Source of the DNA: Methylotenera sp.
GTDB lineage: Bacteria > Pseudomonadota > Gammaproteobacteria > Burkholderiales > Methylophilaceae
Length of the DNA: 39,827 bases
Direction: 5' to 3'
NCBI RefSeq assembly: GCF_029945705.1
Contig: NZ_JAQSDC010000013.1
Location: forward strand, 1 to 39,827
Position numbers and translations under genes: made by a program. Every line of letters begins with the position of its first letter. Position 1 is the first letter of the stretch. This document shows, piece by piece, positions 35,578 to 39,827 of the stretch. The notes under the pieces were generated by a model. That model made no database searches and had not been told where the DNA came from. It was given only the letters and a program-made list of their open reading frames with translations.

Positions 35578-36162
35578 TTGAGCTATCTACTAATTATCGC
35601 GCTAATAGGATTTGGATTAGGAATATCCATAGGAATCAAAAAAGGTGTCATTGCACTAACGCCTTTAATCATTTTATTTATAACCTATCTATTAACTTCC
35701 TCTAACGACGTTCTACTAAACGCTTTAATTATTTTTGTAGCTCCGACTATTCTTTTAGCAAGCTTACTTGGACTCGCCTCTGGATATAGCTTAAAAACAG
35801 GTAACAAGTTGCTTTCAATTGCATGGATAACGCCCGTTATATTGTGCTGGGCAAGTCTGACTTTAATTGAAAAGCAAAAGGTAGACGACTTGCCTAAAGT
35901 AACAGAGTTCATTAAAAACAGTAAGGAAGTGTCGCTTGTTCTAGGTGAAATAAAAAGTATTGAAGAGCATCCCCCAATTATAATCAGCCAATCAAAGTCA
36001 CTACCTGATATTTTTGCTCTAACTGTTTATGGCGCAAACGAAAAGAAAGTCATTGCAGTCGTAGATGTTTCCAGGCCTCTGTGGGCGCCTACCTTCAAAA
36101 TGGCTTGCATTGTTACCCATACAGAGAATTTTGATATTTTCCACCCATGTCAATTAAATTAG
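35578..36162 (+). CDS. Unrecognised membrane-anchored protein
   Basis: I do not recognise this 194-residue protein. It starts at a TTG directly after an in-frame stop; no ATG lies in the first half and no good ribosome site is seen. Three hydrophobic segments cover about residues 3-20, 25-62 and 77-98. The remaining 95 residues are soluble with alternating beta-like and charged stretches and end H-P-C-Q-L-N, with two cysteines (near 176 and 191) that could pair. It lies 78 bp after oligopeptidase A and directly before the REP/transposase island. The open frame and composition suggest a real gene, but the start is uncertain. Confidence 0.5.
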   Translation: MSYLLIIALIGFGLGISIGIKKGVIALTPLIILFITYLLTSSNDVLLNALIIFVAPTILLASLLGLASGYSLKTGNKLLSIAWITPVILCWASLTLIEKQKVDDLPKVTEFIKNSKEVSLVLGEIKSIEEHPPIIISQSKSLPDIFALTVYGANEKKVIAVVDVSRPLWAPTFKMACIVTHTENFDIFHPCQLN

Positions 36163-36166
36163 CCAA

Positions 36167-36243
36167 GTAGGGTGGGTTATTGAACCCACGCATAATACCA
36201 TTTGTAACATTCACCGCGTGGGCAATCAAGTTGCCTGCCCTAC
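36167..36243. repeat. BIME: pair of inverted REP palindromes
   Basis: GTAG (36167-36170) precedes a hairpin GTGGGTT/AACCCAC; after a short AT-rich linker, an inverted second REP (GTGGGCAA...TTGCC-GCCC) ends in CTAC at 36240-36243. The outer GTAG/CTAC tags and facing hairpins make this a bacterial interspersed mosaic element of the kind mobilised by RAYT enzymes. Confidence 0.75.
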
Positions 36244-36255
36244 AAGTAGAGAAAT

Positions 36256-36345
36256 ATGAAACACGACTTTTGGCATAATAAATGGGAGAAGAACGAGATT
36301 GGCTTTCACTTAGCCGATGCCAATCCTTTGTTGGTTAAGCACTTC
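36256..36345 (+). pseudogene. 5' fragment of a thiopurine methyltransferase gene
   Basis: The first 29 codons match those of the intact gene at 37104 at 73 of 87 positions. Identity stops around codon 30, shortly before the BIME at 36361, after which the frame runs into REP sequence and stops at 36444. Eleven of fourteen differences are third-position changes that keep the amino acid or are conservative, so this copy diverged while it was still part of a working gene. It is therefore likely to come from a different allele or relative rather than from a fresh local duplication. Confidence 0.75.
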
Positions 36346-36360
36346 TCTATACTCAGCCAA

Positions 36361-36440
36361 GTACGGTGGGCAACTCGTTGCCCACGAGTTACCACCTTCG
36401 ACACTCCAACATCCTCGTGGGCTGAAGTCTGCCACCCTAC
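36361..36440. repeat. BIME: second pair of inverted REP palindromes
   Basis: GTACGGTGGGCAA (36361-) forms a hairpin with TTGCCCAC through a CTCG loop, an 8-bp perfect stem. A facing REP (GTGGGC...GCCACCC) ends in CTAC at 36437-36440. It lies 14 bases beyond the 3' end of the transposase gene and follows the methyltransferase fragment. The first tag is GTAC rather than GTAG, a one-base departure. Confidence 0.75.
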
Positions 36441-36454
36441 ATAAGACTTACAGC

Positions 36455-37000
36455 TTATTCGCCAAAACTACTTTTTATTATCATCGCGGCTAAACCCCAA
36501 TCTGCACCATATACCCCTTGGTTCACATAACGATGAAAACTCGAATGCGGCCAATCTATGACCTGATTAACCAACCCATGTTTAACGGGGTTAAGATGCA
36601 CATAATCCATATGTTTTGCATAATCGTCATCATCCCGAATTAAATGTTCCCAATACCGCCGTTGCCATAGGGTGGATTCCCGATGTTTGGTTTTGGATGC
36701 GGTCATTAAATCTGGTTGATGCAAGGCATTACCACATGCAAAGGTGACATAACGCTTAATCAATCGCCACCGATTTGCAAAATCGGTATCATCTGGTGGC
36801 AATGTCCAAATAGCGTGCATATGGTCGGGGAGGATGACCCATGCATCGATGGTAAAAGGGTATTTTGCACGCGTTTTATCAATGGCATTACGTAGCGCAT
36901 TGAGCACTTCTTTGTTACACATAAATGCTCGCCGCCCATAAGTGACCACGGTGAAGAAGTAAGTTGCACCTGCTTGATTTGCGCGACGATAATGTGACAT
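36455..37000 (-). CDS. REP-associated tyrosine transposase (RAYT)
   Basis: RAYTs are domesticated relatives of IS200/IS605 Y1 transposases that bind and cut single-stranded REP hairpins. The 181-residue protein has the RAYT opening (Y-R-R-A-N-Q-A-G-A-T-Y-F-F-T-V-V-T), the HUH-type histidines in D-H-M-H-A-I-W-T-L (around residue 64) and the catalytic tyrosine region M-D-Y-V-H-L-N-P-V-K-H-G-L-V near 132. All key motifs are intact, so it is probably active. It is bracketed by REP/BIME elements at 36361-36440 and 37027-37054 whose GTAG-type tags fit the known recognition of a tetranucleotide beside the hairpin. Confidence 0.92.
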   Translation of the reverse strand: MSHYRRANQAGATYFFTVVTYGRRAFMCNKEVLNALRNAIDKTRAKYPFTIDAWVILPDHMHAIWTLPPDDTDFANRWRLIKRYVTFACGNALHQPDLMTASKTKHRESTLWQRRYWEHLIRDDDDYAKHMDYVHLNPVKHGLVNQVIDWPHSSFHRYVNQGVYGADWGLAAMIIKSSFGE

Positions 37001-37026
37001 TCGGTTATTTTAACTAGCATATGGCT

Positions 37027-37054
37027 GCGTGGGCAAACAAGTTGCCCACCCTAC
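37027..37054. repeat. Single REP palindrome upstream of the RAYT gene
   Basis: GTGGGCAA and TTGCCCAC pair over a 5-base loop, and the element ends CCCTAC (37049-37054), the same family as the two BIMEs. It lies 26 bases before the RAYT start codon and about 50 bases before the intact methyltransferase ATG, so it may be in the leader of the latter. Confidence 0.75.
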
Positions 37055-37103
37055 TTACTTTCGACGTATGACGTTGCACCAGTACGCTTACAAATGGACT
37101 AAT

Positions 37104-37751
37104 ATGAAACACGATTTTTGGCACAACAAATGGACAAAGAACGAAATTGGTTTTCACTTAGCTGAAGCTAATCCATTGTTGGTTAAACATTTACCAAGCC
37201 TCAAGCTCAAGCCAAATAGCCGCATATTTTTACCATTATGTGGCAAGACCTTAGATATTCATTGGTTGCTGGCTCAGGGCTACCATGTGGTGGGTGCGGA
37301 GTTAAGTACCATTGCGGTTGAGGCTTTGTTTAGGGAGTTAAGCCTGTCGCCTAACATCAATCAAGTGGGTAACTTAACGCAATACAGCGCGCCGAATATC
37401 ACGATATGGAATGGTGATATTTTTGAGCTGAACCAAAGCTTACTCGGCAAGGTGGATGCGGTTTACGACCGCGCCGCTTTGGTGGCGTTGCCATTAGCGA
37501 TGCGTGAATGTTACACCGCGCACATAACCGCCATGACGCAAAACGTGCAACAGTTGCTGGTGTGCTTTGAATACGACCAAACGCAAATGGAAGGCCCGCC
37601 GTTTTGTGTGAATGCAGATGAGGTGCATGAGCATTATGGGGATTATTATGCGGTTAAGTTGTTAGACAGCAAGCCACTTGCAGGTGGTTTAAAAGGCAAG
37701 GTTGAGGCTTTTGAGCAGGTTTGGCATCTGGTACCACCTAAGTTATTTTAA
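37104..37751 (+). CDS. tpm: Thiopurine S-methyltransferase
   Basis: Bacterial TPMT is a SAM-dependent enzyme that methylates thiopurines in vitro and also selenium and tellurium oxyanions; the natural substrate is uncertain. I chose the ATG at 37104, giving 215 residues, close to the family length. An in-frame ATG at 37029 would translate the REP palindrome. Hallmarks are F-W-H-N-K-W-x-K-N-E-I-G-F-H (near 5), F-L-P-L-C-G-K-T-L-D-I, the SAM-binding segment G-A-E-L-S, and V-Y-D-R-A-A-L-V-A-L-P. A truncated relative lies 848 bp upstream on the same strand. Confidence 0.93.
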   Translation: MKHDFWHNKWTKNEIGFHLAEANPLLVKHLPSLKLKPNSRIFLPLCGKTLDIHWLLAQGYHVVGAELSTIAVEALFRELSLSPNINQVGNLTQYSAPNITIWNGDIFELNQSLLGKVDAVYDRAALVALPLAMRECYTAHITAMTQNVQQLLVCFEYDQTQMEGPPFCVNADEVHEHYGDYYAVKLLDSKPLAGGLKGKVEAFEQVWHLVPPKLF

Positions 37752-37771
37752 GCAAGAAACCATAAATGTCA

Positions 37772-37788
37772 TCATTCGGCACGAATGA
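37772..37788. other. Small perfect palindrome between tpm and the HAD gene
   Basis: TCATTCG (37772-37778), a three-base loop and CGAATGA (37782-37788) form a 7-bp hairpin in the gap between two convergent genes. It has no T-run and may be part of a bidirectional terminator or a binding site. Confidence 0.35.
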
Positions 37789-37851
37789 CGGAATGAATGA
37801 AAATTGTTCAGAAATGATCTATTCAGTCAGCTTATAAAAGCAACATAAGCT

Positions 37852-38502
37852 TTAAAGCGTAGCCAGCCAGTGGTGCAAACTCTCTATCACCATATGGCTG
37901 TTGTTTTTAACAAAGTCGCTAGGTTGTTTTAAATCTGGCACCACAACCACTCTTAAACCTGCGGCTATAGCGGCTTGTGCGCCTAGTTCACTATCTTCAA
38001 ACGCAATGCATTCACTTACTTTTAAACCTAGTTTTTCTACAGCACGCAAATAAATATCTGGGTTGGGTTTGCCACGGGCGACTTCTTGCCCGCTGGTCAG
38101 ATGGCTAAAATAATCTAGCACGCCAGTGTGCGTTAAACGATGTGTAATGTGTTGCATGGGTGATGAAGAAGCTACGCTACAAATAACGCCATTGGCTTGG
38201 TAGTGGTGTAATAAGGCTTGCGCACCTGTTTTAAGTGGAAACACATGATTGCGCAGATCTAAGTAGGTATTTAAGCCTTGCAGCACGTGATTAAAGTTGG
38301 TTTCTCCGCCCAGCTGCTGGGTCATGATGCGTGTGGAGTCTGACCATACGCGCCCAATTAACTCAACATACTCCGTTTGCGTGTAGGTAATGCCAATTTG
38401 TTTTGCCGCTTCTATGCAACCTTGCATGATAATGCGCTCGGAATCAATCAATAAGCCATCCATATCAAAAATTGCTGCTTTTATCACTTTAGCATTATCC
38501 AA
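37852..38502 (-). CDS. HAD hydrolase, HxpB/beta-phosphoglucomutase-like
   Basis: The 216-residue protein is a HAD phosphatase with a C1 helical cap. The nucleophile motif is F-D-M-D-G-L-L-I-D-S (Asp 13, Asp 15), motif 2 is S-V-A-S-S-S-P, the Lys of motif 3 is in R-G-K-P-N-P-D-I-Y, and the magnesium site is F-E-D-S-E-L-G. This pattern matches 2-deoxyglucose-6-phosphate/hexitol phosphatases such as HxpB and beta-phosphoglucomutases. The substrate is not certain. It is convergent with tpm and has an open gap upstream. Confidence 0.85.
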   Translation of the reverse strand: MDNAKVIKAAIFDMDGLLIDSERIIMQGCIEAAKQIGITYTQTEYVELIGRVWSDSTRIMTQQLGGETNFNHVLQGLNTYLDLRNHVFPLKTGAQALLHHYQANGVICSVASSSPMQHITHRLTHTGVLDYFSHLTSGQEVARGKPNPDIYLRAVEKLGLKVSECIAFEDSELGAQAAIAAGLRVVVVPDLKQPSDFVKNNSHMVIESLHHWLATL

Positions 38503-38573
38503 AAAAACCAGAACTTTAGCACGGCTAGATCGTTCTATTAGCGCTAAGATGTTTTTATATCATTGATAAAAAT

Positions 38574-38609
38574 ATAAAACCTCAACACGTTGATATGCTG
38601 AGGTTTTAT
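38574..38609 (-). terminator. Intrinsic terminator after the micropeptide gene
   Basis: An 11-bp perfect stem (38574-38584 paired with 38599-38609) with a 14-base loop. Read on the minus strand it is followed by ATTTTTATC. It lies 55 bases after the micropeptide stop, and could also stop readthrough on the plus strand. Confidence 0.65.
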
Positions 38610-38664
38610 TTAATGGCAACGCCATCTTTAGCTAAAACATGTTTAGCTCAGTTTATTACCTAAA

Positions 38665-38784
38665 TTATTTTTTTACGCACTTACCGTGGTCGTCTTTATG
38701 CTCATCTGGATGGCAATCGTTCGCAAATGCGATGTTTGACATTAATGATACTAGTACAAATAAAACTGAAGCGATTTTTTTCAT
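38665..38784 (-). CDS. Secreted Cys/His-rich micropeptide (39 residues)
   Basis: A 39-residue protein that I do not recognise. The start ATG (38784) has AGGA 7 bases upstream. Residues 1-21 form a clear signal peptide: two lysines, a hydrophobic core (V-L-F-V-L-V-S-L-M), and A-F-A before the cleavage site. The mature part is only 18 residues, N-D-C-H-P-D-E-H-K-D-D-H-G-K-C-V-K-K, with two cysteines, three histidines and five acidic residues, so it could bind a metal or form a single disulfide. It has its own terminator downstream and an AT-rich promoter region upstream, indicating a monocistronic gene. Function unknown. Confidence 0.65.
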   Translation of the reverse strand: MKKIASVLFVLVSLMSNIAFANDCHPDEHKDDHGKCVKK

Positions 38785-38995
38785 GATTTTTCCTATTTGT
38801 TAAATTTTAATAGTTGTATAAAACACATTCAAAACTTCAAAGTATCTAACTTCCCTAGAATCACATCGGATACTTAAATATTTATCGGCAATACAAAATA
38901 TAACTTTAGATAGTTGAGTGTTTTTATTAAAAGATTTATTAAACAATTAATTTTACTTAATTATATGACTTGCCTAACATGCTAAAATTTACAGG

Positions 38996-39805
38996 ATGAA
39001 CAACACCACATTTAAATTAGCAACATGGAACGTCAACTCCTTAAATGTTCGTCTTGCGCATGTGTTGGATTGGTTAAGCGACAACCCAATTGATGTGCTT
39101 TGCTTGCAAGAAACTAAGCAAGAAGACAGCAAGTTTCCTTATGCTGAATTAAAAGAGGCGGGTTACAACGCTATTCATAGTGGGCAGAAAACCTACAATG
39201 GCGTGGCTATTCTCAGCACCCATGAAATGACGGAAGTTCAATTCGGTATTGCCGATTTTGAAGATGAGCAGAAACGCGTGATTTCCGCCACTATTAATGG
39301 CGTGCGAGTGGTATGTGTGTATATTGTGAATGGCCAAGCGGTAGATTCTGAAAAGTATGAATACAAAATGCGTTGGTTAAATGCGCTCAATACTTGGTTG
39401 GCTGGTGAGCTTAAAAAGTACCCGAAATTGGTTTTATTGGGCGATTACAATATCGCCCCTGAAGACCGTGACTGCCATGACCCTGCTGCTTGGCTAGGCC
39501 AAATATTAGTCAGCCCACAAGAACGTGAGCATTTTCAAAAGCTGCTACAGCTGGGTATGCATGATAGCTTTAGGTTGTTTGAGCAAGCGGAAAAAAGCTT
39601 TAGCTGGTGGGATTACCGCATGATGGGGTTTAGACGTAATTTCGGCATGCGTATTGACCATATTTTAGTCAGTGACGCGCTTAAATCAGCTTGCATCGCA
39701 GCAACTATCGACAAAACGCCGCGCAAACTAGAGAGACCTTCTGACCATACACCAGTTATTTTAGAGTTAGGTTGTAATGGTCTAATAAAATGCGACACAA
39801 GTTAA
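38996..39805 (+). CDS. xth: Exodeoxyribonuclease III
   Basis: Exonuclease III is a base-excision repair enzyme with AP endonuclease and 3' exonuclease activity. The 269-residue protein shows the family's active-site segments: L-A-T-W-N-V-N-S-L-N-V-R-L at the start, C-L-Q-E-T-K, G-D-Y-N-I-A-P-E-D-R-D (about 160-170), I-D-H-I-L-V and the C-terminal S-D-H-T-P-V. Length matches E. coli XthA (268). There is no proper ribosome site before the ATG, only ACAGG directly adjacent, so a very short leader is possible. The gene ends 22 bases before the window end. Confidence 0.95.
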   Translation: MNNTTFKLATWNVNSLNVRLAHVLDWLSDNPIDVLCLQETKQEDSKFPYAELKEAGYNAIHSGQKTYNGVAILSTHEMTEVQFGIADFEDEQKRVISATINGVRVVCVYIVNGQAVDSEKYEYKMRWLNALNTWLAGELKKYPKLVLLGDYNIAPEDRDCHDPAAWLGQILVSPQEREHFQKLLQLGMHDSFRLFEQAEKSFSWWDYRMMGFRRNFGMRIDHILVSDALKSACIAATIDKTPRKLERPSDHTPVILELGCNGLIKCDTS

Positions 39806-39824
39806 GAGATTATAATTACTTAAC
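39801..39824 (+). terminator. Weak hairpin at the end of xth
   Basis: GTTAAG (39801-39806) pairs with CTTAAC (39819-39824) over a 12-base loop. No T-run is visible before the window ends, so this is a weak candidate only. Confidence 0.25.
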
Positions 39825-39827
39825 GGA

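Larger units (their letters stand above)
38503..38995. other. 493-bp region holding a micropeptide gene and an AT-rich divergent promoter zone
   Basis: Between the HAD gene and exonuclease III lie a hairpin terminator (38574-38609), a 39-codon minus-strand gene (38665-38784), and about 210 bases of AT-rich sequence (38785-38995) that should carry the divergent promoters of the micropeptide and xth. For xth a TTTACT/17/TAACAT pair would start transcription only about 9 bases before the ATG. No RNA gene is seen. Confidence 0.6.

Noticed and set aside
37029-37103. N-terminal extension of the methyltransferase from an ATG at 37029
   Set aside because: It would translate the REP palindrome, and the truncated copy and family length both support the ATG at 37104.

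Overview
This window looks like chromosomal DNA of a betaproteobacterium, most likely of the methylotroph group around Methylophilaceae (Methylotenera or Methylophilus type). I base this on the AT-leaning composition, the kdsD-kdsC-lptCAB-rpoN-hpf-hprK-rapZ block followed by a short regulatory PTS, and the overall protein flavour. The taxonomic call is an inference from memory of families, not a database result.

Layout. Positions 60-2339 (minus strand) hold a BepA-like periplasmic metalloprotease followed by soxY and soxZ. moaC (2427-2915, plus) diverges from them. Positions 3103-8920 (minus) are a complete tripartite RND efflux operon (outer-membrane factor, membrane fusion protein, HAE1-type pump) with a recognisable sigma-70 promoter. 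Positions 9011-16650 (minus) are a compact nine-gene operon: HAD phosphatase, class III aminotransferase, alpha/beta hydrolase, acyl carrier protein, FabF-like ketosynthase, two half-size EamA/SMR-like membrane proteins, DegT-type aminotransferase and FemAB/GNAT-like acyltransferase. I do not recognise this operon as a characterised pathway, and it is the best candidate here for an undescribed system. It reads as a small ACP-based pathway that makes an aminated acyl product and moves it across the inner membrane.

Positions 16651-17088 are mostly gene-free, with a possible decayed ORF. A TctD/TctE-like two-component pair follows (17089-19177, plus). Then thiO and a Kef-type antiporter (19235-22326) lie on the minus strand. 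A divergent promoter region carrying four copies of one 9-bp motif separates the antiporter from kdsD.

Positions 22575-33013 (plus) are the envelope and regulation block. kdsD and kdsC work in Kdo synthesis, and lptC, lptA and lptB in LPS transport. rpoN and hpf follow. hprK, rapZ, a mannose-type EIIA, HPr and enzyme I form a PTS with no sugar permease, and ptsN is absent from its usual place between hpf and hprK. A DUF4870 protein, oligopeptidase A and an unrecognised membrane protein follow.

Positions 36167-37751 are a small mobile island. A REP-associated tyrosine transposase gene is bracketed by BIME/REP palindromes and sits between a broken 5' piece of a thiopurine methyltransferase gene and an intact one. 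The window ends with a HAD sugar-phosphatase-like gene (minus), a 39-codon gene for a secreted Cys/His-rich micropeptide (minus) and exonuclease III (plus). No rRNA, tRNA, CRISPR array or insertion sequence with a DDE transposase was seen.
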